18,057 bases of DNA from positions 1-18,057 of the forward strand of contig PXBV01000167.1 of the NCBI GenBank assembly GCA_003565575.1. The letters are read 5' to 3'. The translations under genes were made by a program, and so were the position numbers. Positions 8,758 to 16,889 of this stretch are shown here, one piece after another (the first letter of the stretch is position 1; every line of letters starts with the position of its first letter). The notes under the pieces are model-generated. The model did not search any database. It had not been told where the DNA came from and was given only the letters and a program-made list of their open reading frames with translations. Origin of the DNA: Psychroflexus sp. (lineage in GTDB: Bacteria > Bacteroidota > Bacteroidia > Flavobacteriales > Flavobacteriaceae).

Positions 8758-9873
8758 ATGCTCAGACTTAACTTCCCTCTTTTAATTATATTGTTTGTAT
8801 CCTACTTTTGTATGCATATAAATACGGTATATCCTCAAACCAACGCCAATAAATTTACAGTAGTACTTGACCCTGGCCATGGAGGAAAAGATGCAGGCAA
8901 TACAGGTAATAATTATCTAGAAAAAGAAATAGCTTTAAAAATTGCTTTGGTAGTAGGAAAGCAGCTAGAGAAGTACGAAGATATAGAAGTGATATTCACA
9001 AGAAAGACCGATGTGTTTATTCCTTTAGATAAACGAGCTGAAATTGCAAATAAGGCAAAAGCGGATTTATTTGTGTCCATTCATTGCAATGGTGTAGCAA
9101 ACGACGCTCCATCTGGAACAGAAACTTTTGTTTTAGGTCTGCATAGAAACAAAGATAACCTTGAAATAGCAATGAAAGAAAACTCGGTAATCAAATTTGA
9201 AGACGATTACAAAGTTAAATATGATGGCTTTGATCCAGAATCTCCAGAATCTTACATTGGTTTTACTATTATGCAAGAAGAGTTTTTAGACCAAAGTGTG
9301 TTGTTGGCAAGTTTTGTACAACAGCAATTTACTTCTACCTTATCTTTGAAAAATAGGGGCGTCAAACAAGCTGGCTTTCTTGTCTTAAGAGAAACCTACA
9401 TGCCTAGTGTTTTAATTGAAACTGGTTTCTTGACCAATAAAAATGAAGGTGCTTTTCTGAATTCAAAAGCTGGTCAAACCAAGCTAGCCAATGCAATAGT
9501 AGATGGAATCAACAACTATAAAAACACAATTAATGTAGAAGCCTTAGAGTCTGAACTCAGTCAGTACAGACTCAGTACAGAAGATGTAATGGAAGATTTT
9601 GCTTCAGTTGTCTTTAAAATTCAATTAGCTGCAAGTTCTACTAAAATAGAGCCTTCTCCTCAAAACTTCAAAAAACTTGAACCCATTACAAGATATCAAG
9701 AAAATGATTTGTTTAAGTATTTGTACGGTCAAACCAACAATTATATGAACGCTCAAACCTTGAGAGATAAAGCTAAAGCCGAAGGATATACCTCTGCCTT
9801 CATTGTTGCTTTTAATGCGTCTGGTGAAAAAATATCCATCAAAGAAGCTTTGAATACAAGACCAAAAGATTAG
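8758..9873 (+). CDS. Secreted N-acetylmuramoyl-L-alanine amidase (Amidase_3) with SPOR-like C-terminus
   Basis: This zinc amidase cleaves the bond between N-acetylmuramic acid and L-alanine in peptidoglycan, usually for daughter-cell separation or remodelling. The 371-residue protein has a signal peptide of about 26 residues. The Amidase_3 domain spans about 33-255, with zinc ligands H41 (LDPGHGGKDAG), E55 (NYLEKE) and H109 (VSIHCNG) and catalytic E221 (LIETGFLTN). Residues 283-362 (FKIQLAASST to the end of the domain) look like a SPOR domain, which binds glycan denuded of peptides at the septum. The AmiC-type N-terminal AMIN domain is absent. It starts the plus-strand envelope block, 48 bases ahead of the MCE gene, and has its own good promoter. 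All active-site residues are present. Confidence 0.94.
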   Translation: MLRLNFPLLIILFVSYFCMHINTVYPQTNANKFTVVLDPGHGGKDAGNTGNNYLEKEIALKIALVVGKQLEKYEDIEVIFTRKTDVFIPLDKRAEIANKAKADLFVSIHCNGVANDAPSGTETFVLGLHRNKDNLEIAMKENSVIKFEDDYKVKYDGFDPESPESYIGFTIMQEEFLDQSVLLASFVQQQFTSTLSLKNRGVKQAGFLVLRETYMPSVLIETGFLTNKNEGAFLNSKAGQTKLANAIVDGINNYKNTINVEALESELSQYRLSTEDVMEDFASVVFKIQLAASSTKIEPSPQNFKKLEPITRYQENDLFKYLYGQTNNYMNAQTLRDKAKAEGYTSAFIVAFNASGEKISIKEALNTRPKD

Positions 9874-9891
9874 TATTCTTTAAAGTTTTAT

Positions 9892-9899
9892 TACATTTG
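9892..9899 (+). promoter_or_regulatory. Putative -7 promoter box for the MCE-to-GH3 operon
   Basis: TACATTTG perfectly matches TAnnTTTG and lies 22 bases before the TTG start at 9922, in the 48-base gap after the amidase gene. The predicted leader is about 15-18 bases. The -33 region overlaps the amidase stop codon and carries no clear TTTG, so read-through from the amidase promoter may also contribute. Confidence 0.45.
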
Positions 9900-9921
9900 A
9901 AACAAATCTAATTTACAACCA

Positions 9922-10860
9922 TTGAAAAAAGAATTAAAAGTTGGAATCTTAGTTATAGTTGCTGTTTTTCTGCTAATGTTTGGATACAATTTCTTGAAGG
10001 GTAATAATTTATTTAATGCTTCAAGAACATTTTATGCCATTTATGAAAATGTAGAAGGTCTAAGCCCCTCTGCTCCAGTAACCATAAACGGTTACCAAGT
10101 AGGCACAGTTACAGATATTGATTTTATGACTTCTGGAGAGTTGCTAGTCACCATGAATCTAAACAATAAATTTAGTTTTCCCAGAAAGAGCATAGCCAAA
10201 ATTTATGGTGGTGGTTTGATAGGTGGGAAGTCTATGCAAATTCAATTAGATGAGGATTTTAGTGAGATGGCCAAATCTGGCGATACGCTTCAATCTGAAG
10301 TTGAAGAAGGCTTATTAGAACTTGTGAATGACCAACTTACTCCACTAAAAGATAATATTTCTAATGTAGTGGTTCAAGTAGATACACTCTTGAAATCTAT
10401 CAATTTTATATTAGATATAGAAACAAGAGATCATCTTAAAACCTCCATCAAAAGCCTAGATGGAACTTTAGCATCCTTAAATTCATCTACCTCTGAAATT
10501 GATTTGATTTTAAAAAATAACAAAGACGAAATAAATACTTCTGTAAAGAAGTTCAGTGAAACGGCTGATAACTTTTCTAAATTGTCAGATTCATTATCAA
10601 AAATAGAGTTCAATAGAATAGCTCAACAAGTAGATGTAACCTTATCTAATCTTAAAAATATTTCAGATCAACTTAACAAAGGTGAAGGAAGTTTAGGTAA
10701 ATTGCTTCATGATGAACAACTGTATGAAAATGTTGAAAATGCTACCAAAGAAATGGAAGAATTGATGCGCGATTTAAAACTCAACCCAAAGCGCTATGTC
10801 CATTTTTCTATATTTGGAAAGAAGAATAGAAAGTATCAAGAACCAGAAAGTCAAAACTGA
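9922..10860 (+). CDS. MCE/MlaD-family lipid transport substrate-binding protein
   Basis: MCE proteins form periplasmic rings or tubes that carry phospholipids or other hydrophobic molecules between membranes and normally work with a permease (MlaE) and ATPase (MlaF). The 312-residue protein has one N-terminal membrane anchor (about 7-24) and an MCE domain (about 36-112: YENVEGLSPSAPVTINGYQV, then GGGLIGGKSMQIQL). A long helical region follows at about 135-285, likely coiled coil, with heptad-like L/I spacing and many S/N/K residues. The tail is basic. The start is TTG; no in-frame ATG precedes the anchor. Its TGA overlaps the ATG of the next gene by one base, so translation is probably coupled. 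No MlaE or MlaF is beside it. Confidence 0.92.
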   Translation: MKKELKVGILVIVAVFLLMFGYNFLKGNNLFNASRTFYAIYENVEGLSPSAPVTINGYQVGTVTDIDFMTSGELLVTMNLNNKFSFPRKSIAKIYGGGLIGGKSMQIQLDEDFSEMAKSGDTLQSEVEEGLLELVNDQLTPLKDNISNVVVQVDTLLKSINFILDIETRDHLKTSIKSLDGTLASLNSSTSEIDLILKNNKDEINTSVKKFSETADNFSKLSDSLSKIEFNRIAQQVDVTLSNLKNISDQLNKGEGSLGKLLHDEQLYENVENATKEMEELMRDLKLNPKRYVHFSIFGKKNRKYQEPESQN

Positions 10861-12197
10861 TGTTAGAATTTATACCTCAAGTCATATTTGTTATTTTAGT
10901 AATCGCAGCAATAGCGTTTTTTGCTAAAAATGTTTCTAGACTTAAGCGTAACATTAATCTAGGCAAATCTATTGACAAATCAGACCATAAGGACATTAGA
11001 TTCAAAAAAATGCTGAAGATAGCTCTTGGTCAGTCCAAGATGGTGGTAAGACCAATTGCAGGAATTTTACACATTATTGTTTACGTTGGATTTATTATCA
11101 TTAACATAGAAGTTTTAGAAATTATTATAGATGGTGTGGCAGGTACACATCGTATTTTTGGGTTTTTAGGTCCAGCTTACAGCTTTCTAATTGGCAGCTT
11201 TGAAATTCTAGCTTTTCTAGTATTGGCAAGCGTTATCATCTTTTGGACAAGAAGAAACTTAATGAACATCAAGCGGTTTTTATCCAAAGAACTCAAGGGC
11301 TGGCCAAAAAATGACGCCAACTATATTTTATACTTTGAGGTTGTACTCATGGTGTTATTTTTAACCATGAATGCAACTGATTATCAACTTCAACTCATTG
11401 GAGCTTCTCATTATGCAAATGAAGCTGGAGTTGTGGGAAGTTTTCCTGTAAGTCAATATTTATTACCACTCTTTGAAGGTATGAGCGAAGCCACGCTTAT
11501 AGCTATCGAAAGAACGGCTTGGTGGCTTCATATTATAGGAATATTAATTTTTCTTAACTATTTATATTACTCAAAACATCTTCACATATTACTAGCTTTC
11601 CCGAATGTGTATTTTTCAAATTTAAATGAATTAGGGAAATTTAAAAATCTTGAGGCTGTTACTAACGAAGTAAAGTTAATGATGGATCCAAATGCAGATC
11701 CTTTTGCAGAAACAGAAGGCGGGGAGGATGAAGTCCCAGAAAAATTTGGAGCTAGTGATGTACAAGATTTGAATTGGTTTCAACTTTTAAGTGCTTATAC
11801 ATGTACAGAATGCGGTAGATGTACTTCAGAATGTCCTGCTAACCAAACTGGAAAATTGCTTTCTCCCAGAAAAATAATGATGGATACTAGAGACAGATTA
11901 GAAGAAGTAGGTAAGTTGATTGAAGGAGGAAAAGAAATAACATCTGATAAACAGTTACTAGACAATTACATCACCAGAGAAGAGCTTTGGGCTTGTACCA
12001 CCTGTAATGCTTGTGTGGATGCATGCCCTGTGGGTATTGATCCTTTATCTATCATCATGGATATGAGACAATACTTGGTGATGGAAGAAAGTGCAGCTCC
12101 TGCAGAATTAAATAACGCCATGTCAAATATTGAAAACAATTCGGCTCCATGGCCTTATAACCAACAAGATCGACTAAACTGGGCAAAAGAAGTATAA
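10860..12197 (+). CDS. Membrane (Fe-S) oxidoreductase, HdrE/NarI-like membrane part fused to a 2x[4Fe-4S] ferredoxin domain
   Basis: Likely the membrane half of a two-protein electron transfer complex. Of its 445 residues the first 245 carry about five membrane segments (about 5-23, 66-90, 106-130, 155-172, 219-238). Histidines that could hold b-type haem are H71, H97, H224, H240 and H242. After an acidic linker (about 277-295) come two ferredoxin-type motifs, C315/C318/C321/C325P and C379/C382/C385/C389P, each suited to a [4Fe-4S] cluster. This order matches a fusion of HdrE- and HdrC-like parts, as in HdrDE and the ETF-menaquinone oxidoreductases. The usual CCG domains are missing from this chain but encoded two genes downstream. 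A quinone-linked role is inferred; substrate and haem content are not shown by the sequence. Confidence 0.87.
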   Translation: MLEFIPQVIFVILVIAAIAFFAKNVSRLKRNINLGKSIDKSDHKDIRFKKMLKIALGQSKMVVRPIAGILHIIVYVGFIIINIEVLEIIIDGVAGTHRIFGFLGPAYSFLIGSFEILAFLVLASVIIFWTRRNLMNIKRFLSKELKGWPKNDANYILYFEVVLMVLFLTMNATDYQLQLIGASHYANEAGVVGSFPVSQYLLPLFEGMSEATLIAIERTAWWLHIIGILIFLNYLYYSKHLHILLAFPNVYFSNLNELGKFKNLEAVTNEVKLMMDPNADPFAETEGGEDEVPEKFGASDVQDLNWFQLLSAYTCTECGRCTSECPANQTGKLLSPRKIMMDTRDRLEEVGKLIEGGKEITSDKQLLDNYITREELWACTTCNACVDACPVGIDPLSIIMDMRQYLVMEESAAPAELNNAMSNIENNSAPWPYNQQDRLNWAKEV

Positions 12198-12199
12198 TT

Positions 12200-12619
12200 A
12201 TGTCAAAACAAACACAATCTAAAGCATCAAAAGTAAAAACGGTAAGCCCAAGCTTACCTGACGGTATAAAAAATTACTTAATAGATATTGATGGAACCGT
12301 TACTGAAGATGTTCCTAATGAAGAGCCGGAACGTATGGCCACCTGTGAACCATTTCCAGATGCTCTAGTAACCGTAAACAAGTGGTATGATGCAGGTCAT
12401 CAAATTTGTTTTTTCACTTCTAGAGTGGAGGAACATAGAAAAGTAACAGAAGATTGGTTGAATAAACACGGATTTAAATATCACAGTTTATTAATGGGAA
12501 AACCAAGAGGTGGAAATTACCACTGGATAGATAACCACATTGTAAGAGCCACTAGATATAAAGGACAATTTACAGATTTGGTAGAAAAACAAGAAACCAT
12601 TGAAGTGTTTAAAGATTAA
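12200..12619 (+). CDS. Small HAD-superfamily phosphatase/hydrolase
   Basis: This 139-residue cytosolic protein follows the Fe-S gene after 2 bases. Motif I is LIDIDGTVTED (nucleophile D29, acid/base D31), motif II is FFTSR (T73/S74) and motif III has K101 in the well-marked MGKPRGGNYHWIDN, where D111 is the only obvious motif IV acid. Only about 40 residues separate motifs I and II, leaving no room for a large cap, so it may act on a bulky substrate such as a macromolecule or lipid-linked phosphate. The first 20 residues are basic and low in order. Its position between the two halves of a redox complex is unexpected and suggests a shared process. HAD membership is clear, substrate unknown. 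It should not be called a sugar isomerase on this evidence. Confidence 0.82.
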   Translation: MSKQTQSKASKVKTVSPSLPDGIKNYLIDIDGTVTEDVPNEEPERMATCEPFPDALVTVNKWYDAGHQICFFTSRVEEHRKVTEDWLNKHGFKYHSLLMGKPRGGNYHWIDNHIVRATRYKGQFTDLVEKQETIEVFKD

Positions 12620-12629
12620 ATGAAAGTAA

Positions 12630-13421
12630 ATGAGTGAAAGTGTAAAAGTGCCAACTATGGCATCCTATGTTGCAGAAGGAAAACAACCTGAAGTTCTATT
12701 CTGGGTTGGTTGTGCAGGAAGTTTTGATGATCGAGCAAAAAAAATCACAAAAGCTTTTGTGAAAATATTGAATCAAATTGATGTCAAATTTGCTGTTCTT
12801 GGAACTGAAGAAGGTTGCACAGGTGATCCGGCCAAGCGTGCAGGAAACGAATTCCTTTTTCAAATGCAAGCAATGACAAATATTGAAGTCTTAAATGCTT
12901 ATGAAGTAAAAAAAATTGTTACCGCTTGCCCACACTGCTTTAATACTATCAAAAACGAATATCCATCCTTAGGTGGGAGTTATGAGGTTATCCATCACAC
13001 CCAATTTTTAAAACAACTTTTAAATGAAGGCCGCTTAAAGGTAGAGGGAGGAAAATTTAAAGGAAAGCGCATTACTTACCATGACCCATGCTACCTAGGA
13101 AGAGCAAACGGTGAGTATGAAGCCCCTAGAGATTTACTTCGAAAACTAGAAGTAGAATTGATAGAAATGAAGTCTTGTAAGTCTAAAGGTCTTTGCTGTG
13201 GTGCTGGAGGAGCTCAAATGTTTAAAGATGCAGAAAAAGGAGATAAAGAAGTAAATATCCATAGAACAGAGCAAGCTTTAGAAATTAAGCCAGAAGTAAT
13301 TGCCGCAGGTTGCCCGTTTTGTAATACAATGATGACAGACGGAGTTAAAAATAAAGAAAAACAAGATGATATTGAAGTCTTGGACGTAGTAGAAATGATT
13401 GCAAACGCAGAAGATTTATAA
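12630..13421 (+). CDS. CCG-domain (HdrB/HdrD-like) Fe-S oxidoreductase subunit
   Basis: Cytosolic 263-residue protein with two cysteine-rich (CCG) domains of the kind found in HdrB, GlpC, LutA and succinate dehydrogenase SdhE-type subunits. Domain one has C28 (VGCAGSFDD), C63 (EGCTGDPA) and C100-x2-C103 (ACPHC). Domain two has C154 (HDPCYLGR), C189C190 (LCCGAGG) and C228-x2-C231 (GCPFC). The second has the complete C-x34-CC-x37-C-x2-C pattern that binds a noncubane [4Fe-4S] cluster in HdrB. The first has Gly-Cys in place of Cys-Cys, so it may hold a different centre or none. It most likely docks on the membrane Fe-S protein encoded two genes upstream, forming a split HdrDE-like unit. The ATG at 12630 is 10 bases after the HAD stop. 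Partnership is inferred from gene order. Confidence 0.87.
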   Translation: MSESVKVPTMASYVAEGKQPEVLFWVGCAGSFDDRAKKITKAFVKILNQIDVKFAVLGTEEGCTGDPAKRAGNEFLFQMQAMTNIEVLNAYEVKKIVTACPHCFNTIKNEYPSLGGSYEVIHHTQFLKQLLNEGRLKVEGGKFKGKRITYHDPCYLGRANGEYEAPRDLLRKLEVELIEMKSCKSKGLCCGAGGAQMFKDAEKGDKEVNIHRTEQALEIKPEVIAAGCPFCNTMMTDGVKNKEKQDDIEVLDVVEMIANAEDL

Positions 13422-13426
13422 GCTAT

Positions 13427-13909
13427 ATGGTTATAGAATTTAAAGATTTACCAAGTTCAGCTAGAGTTTGGATTTACCAAGCTAACAGAGGATTTAATGA
13501 TGAAGAACTTAAACAAATTTCAGAAAAAATAAAAGAATTTTTAGAACGATGGACTGTTCATGGAAAGGCATTAAAAGCTGGGTTTGAAATCAGATATAAA
13601 CGCTTTATAGTTATTGGATTGGATCAATCTCAAGCCAATGCTAGTGGTTGTTCTATAGATGCTTCTGTACATTTTATACAAACGCTAGAGAAGGACTACA
13701 ATGTAGACTTACTAGACAAAATGAACGTAAGTTTTAAAAATGGAGAATATGTTGCCTACAAGCCACTATTGGATTTTAAAAAAATGGTAAAACAAAAAGC
13801 GGTCTCTCCACAAACTATTGTTTTTAATAATCTTGTGAATACCAAAGAAGAATATACAGACTTTTGGGAAGTGCCAATGACTGAAAGTTGGCACAGCCGA
13901 TTTTTATAA
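13427..13909 (+). CDS. Conserved Bacteroidota protein of unknown function (often labelled 'ABC transporter ATPase')
   Basis: Soluble protein of 160 residues with no signal peptide or membrane segment. Striking segments are RVWIYQANRGF (14-24), ERWTVHGKALKAGFEIRY (40-57), a hydrophobic strand with LDQSQANASGCSIDASV (64-80) and a C-terminal FWEVPMTESWHSRFL. I recall relatives in flavobacterial genomes being named ABC transporter ATPase. It has no Walker A (GxxGxGKS/T), no LSGGQ signature and no Walker B, and is far below ATPase length, so that name is not supported. The single cysteine in SGCSID is a candidate functional residue. It sits 5 bases after the CCG gene and 5 bases before the GH3 gene, so it is probably co-transcribed with both. 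The function cannot be read from the sequence. Confidence 0.8.
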   Translation: MVIEFKDLPSSARVWIYQANRGFNDEELKQISEKIKEFLERWTVHGKALKAGFEIRYKRFIVIGLDQSQANASGCSIDASVHFIQTLEKDYNVDLLDKMNVSFKNGEYVAYKPLLDFKKMVKQKAVSPQTIVFNNLVNTKEEYTDFWEVPMTESWHSRFL

Positions 13910-13914
13910 AAACT

Positions 13915-16821
13915 ATGAATATAAAACTTTGCTTTAAGGTCATCTTTTGGGTGGCTTTTTTTTCATTTACAAACGTATTTTCTCAAAGCAGCCTATTTGA
14001 TGAAGATATGCAATCTCAAAGGCATTGGGTGGATTCCATTTATTCAACTTTGAGCCTTGAAGAAAAAATAGGACAATTATTTATGATTGATGTCTTCACT
14101 AATAAATCTGATGAAGAATTAGATCAAATCGAAAAATTTATTGAGAGACATAAAATAGGTGGCGTTATTTTTTCAAAAGGCAACCCGCACCGCCAAGCAA
14201 AGTTTACTAATAAAATTCAAACTAAAAACAAGATACCACTCTTGATAGGAATGGATGCTGAGTGGGGCTTAGCTATGCGCCTAGACTCTACCTTTGCTTT
14301 TCCATGGAATATGACTTTAGGAGCAATTCAAGACACTACAATTGTTAGAAAAGTTGGATACGAAATAGGTAAACACAATAAAAGGCTTGGAGTTCATATC
14401 AATTTTGCACCAGTTGTAGATATAAATACAAATCCAGAAAACCCCATCATTGGAAATAGATCTTTTGGAGAAAGTAAAGATATTGTTATATCACACTCCC
14501 TTGCACTAATGAATGGAATGCATGATGCTGGAATCCTAACCAGTGCCAAGCATTTTCCTGGTCATGGTGATACTGAATTAGACTCTCATAAAACACTGCC
14601 TACCATAAGTTTTTCTGAAGAACGTATTCGTTCAGTTGAGCTTGAACCCTTCAAAACATTGATTGACCGCGGAGTAAGTAGTGTTATGGTTGCGCATCTA
14701 AACGTACCTAGCCTTGAAGAAAGACCAAATTACCCATCTTCATTATCACCCAAAATTGTTTCAGACTTGCTTATTGATGAATTGGATTTTAAGGGTTTGG
14801 TAATTACTGATGCCTTAAATATGAAAGGAGTGAGCAACTTTAGTCAACAAGGTAGAGTAGACCTACAAGCTTTTAAAGCTGGAAGCGATATTTTATTGAT
14901 TTCAGAAAACGTTCCAAAAGCTATCCAACTCATTAAAGAAGCTATTTCTGAAGGAGAGATTTCTGAAGATAGACTAGCCAACTCTGTCAAAAAAATTCTT
15001 TTTGCAAAATACAAGGTTGGTTTACATAACTTTAAGCCCATTGAAACCTCAAATCTAAGGTCAGATTTAAATTCAAAAACAAATCAAGCGCTATTTCAAA
15101 AGGCTATTGAAAACGCTACAACACTTTTAAAAAATGATTTGGGTTTACTGCCCATAAATGATGTTGAACACCAAAAAATAGCTTATTTACCCTTAGGTGA
15201 TGATAACGGTGACACATTCTTTGAAACCTTAAATCGTTACGCAAAAGTGCATAAGCTTGAACATATAGATAGAATTTTAAACTCTTCAAATCCATTGAGT
15301 TTTGACCATATCATTGTGGGGTATCATAAATCTGATGCCAATCCATGGACCAGCTATAAATTTACTCCTTTTGAAATCAATTTAATAGAACAACTTTCAC
15401 GTGATCAGAAGATAACTTTAGTTAATTTTTCAAGGCCTTACAGCTTATTAGACCTTAAAAGTTTTATCAACATAGATGCCATTTTTCAGGTATACCAAAA
15501 CAATGAAATTGCACAATCCGTTGCTGCTCAACAAATTTTTGGAGCAATAGACGTAAAAGGTAAACTTCCTGTTAGTATTACATCGGCATTACCAGAAGGT
15601 ACGGGCTACACTTTGAAAGCAAATGGAAGGTTGGGTTATGATTATTTACAGAATTCTGGCTTCCAACAGGATTTGGAAAGTCGGATAGATTCTATTGCTA
15701 ATTATGTTTTAGAAAAAAAGATGACACCTGGCATGCAGATTTTAGTAGCTAGAAAAGGTAAAGTTATTTATGATAAAAACTTTGGCTATCATACTTATGA
15801 CAATACAACACAAGTTGAAAGCCATCATGTGTATGACTTAGCTTCTTTGACCAAAATTTTAACAAGTCTTCCTCTTTTAATGGTTCTGGAAGAAAACCAC
15901 AAACTGAATTTAGAATCTAAATTGCATGAATTGTTACCAGAGTTGGCAGGTTCTAACAAAGCAAACATAAATGTTCTTGAAATGCTCTCGCATTATGCAA
16001 AATTGAAAGCTTGGATTCCTTTCTATAAAAGCACATTAGACGATAAAGAGTCGTTTTATAAAACTAAATTTTCTGAAACATTTAATATTAAAATCACAGA
16101 TGACTTATACCTCAGGTCTGATTATAAAGATTCGATTTATACAAAAGTTGTGAATAGTGAATTAAGAGATACCTTAGAATATAAATACTCAGATTTACCT
16201 TATTATATTCTTCAAAAATTCATTGAAAACGAAACACAAACAGCTTTAGACACCTTAGCAGAAAACTATTTTTATAAGCCAATGGGGCTTAGGCATTTAA
16301 AGTTTTTTCCTTTAAATCATTTTAATAAAACTAAAATAGTCCCTACTGAGTATGATAGTGAGTGGAGACAAACCCTAGTACATGGAACTGTACATGACCA
16401 AGGAGCCACCATGCTTGGTGGAGTAGGTGGGCATGCTGGTTTATTTGGAAATGCTAGAGATGTTGCTACTTTTATGAATTTATACCTTAATGGAGGAAAA
16501 ATGGCAGGAAAAACCTACTTTAGACCAAGTACTATGGTTAAATTTAATACTTGTTACTTTTGTGAGCAAAATGTGAGGCGTGGCGTTGGTTTTGATAAGC
16601 CGCAATTAGAAGATATAGGGCCAACTTGTGGGTGTCTATCTATGTCAAGCTTTGGCCATTCTGGATTTACGGGAACCTATGCTTGGGCTGACCCCGAGGA
16701 AGATATTATTTATGTTTTTTTATCGAATAGAATTCATCCTGATGCCTCTAATGATAAATTGATAAAAGAAGATATCAGAACCAAAATACAAGGATTAATT
16801 TATGAAAGCCTTTTGGAATAA
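13915..16821 (+). CDS. Secreted GH3 beta-N-acetylglucosaminidase (NagZ-like) fused to a serine beta-lactamase/esterase domain
   Basis: Periplasmic two-enzyme fusion of 968 residues that probably acts on peptidoglycan fragments. The ATG at 13915 gives a clean signal peptide of about 24 residues; an upstream TTG at 13888 would add nine residues inside the previous gene. The GH3 domain (about 35-370) has NagZ-type KHFPGHGDTELDSHKTLP (212-229) with the His/Asp pair, and nucleophile D299 in VITDALNMKG. A middle domain (about 385-560) matches the GH3 C-terminal alpha/beta sandwich. The beta-lactamase-like domain (about 590-965) has SLTK (S644, K647), YSD (Y758) and GHSGFTG (H915-G917). Asp replaces Asn in the usual YxN. 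Four cysteines, C880, C883, C905 and C907, cluster just before the HSG motif. It closes the tightly spaced operon. Confidence 0.92.
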   Translation: MNIKLCFKVIFWVAFFSFTNVFSQSSLFDEDMQSQRHWVDSIYSTLSLEEKIGQLFMIDVFTNKSDEELDQIEKFIERHKIGGVIFSKGNPHRQAKFTNKIQTKNKIPLLIGMDAEWGLAMRLDSTFAFPWNMTLGAIQDTTIVRKVGYEIGKHNKRLGVHINFAPVVDINTNPENPIIGNRSFGESKDIVISHSLALMNGMHDAGILTSAKHFPGHGDTELDSHKTLPTISFSEERIRSVELEPFKTLIDRGVSSVMVAHLNVPSLEERPNYPSSLSPKIVSDLLIDELDFKGLVITDALNMKGVSNFSQQGRVDLQAFKAGSDILLISENVPKAIQLIKEAISEGEISEDRLANSVKKILFAKYKVGLHNFKPIETSNLRSDLNSKTNQALFQKAIENATTLLKNDLGLLPINDVEHQKIAYLPLGDDNGDTFFETLNRYAKVHKLEHIDRILNSSNPLSFDHIIVGYHKSDANPWTSYKFTPFEINLIEQLSRDQKITLVNFSRPYSLLDLKSFINIDAIFQVYQNNEIAQSVAAQQIFGAIDVKGKLPVSITSALPEGTGYTLKANGRLGYDYLQNSGFQQDLESRIDSIANYVLEKKMTPGMQILVARKGKVIYDKNFGYHTYDNTTQVESHHVYDLASLTKILTSLPLLMVLEENHKLNLESKLHELLPELAGSNKANINVLEMLSHYAKLKAWIPFYKSTLDDKESFYKTKFSETFNIKITDDLYLRSDYKDSIYTKVVNSELRDTLEYKYSDLPYYILQKFIENETQTALDTLAENYFYKPMGLRHLKFFPLNHFNKTKIVPTEYDSEWRQTLVHGTVHDQGATMLGGVGGHAGLFGNARDVATFMNLYLNGGKMAGKTYFRPSTMVKFNTCYFCEQNVRRGVGFDKPQLEDIGPTCGCLSMSSFGHSGFTGTYAWADPEEDIIYVFLSNRIHPDASNDKLIKEDIRTKIQGLIYESLLE

Positions 16822-16889
16822 ATTTAATTTTTTAAGTGATTAGGGGTTTAGAGTTTTTCTGTATTAATATAATGGATGTTAGATAAAGT

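Noticed and set aside
13888..13914. Upstream TTG extension of the GH3 fusion gene
   Set aside because: It would overlap the end of the previous gene and put nine extra residues before a complete signal peptide; ATG at 13915 is better.
16822..16889. Promoter for bshA in the 68-base gap
   Set aside because: The gap is AT-rich but has no TAnnTTTG box and no TTTG/-7 pair at 19-base spacing.
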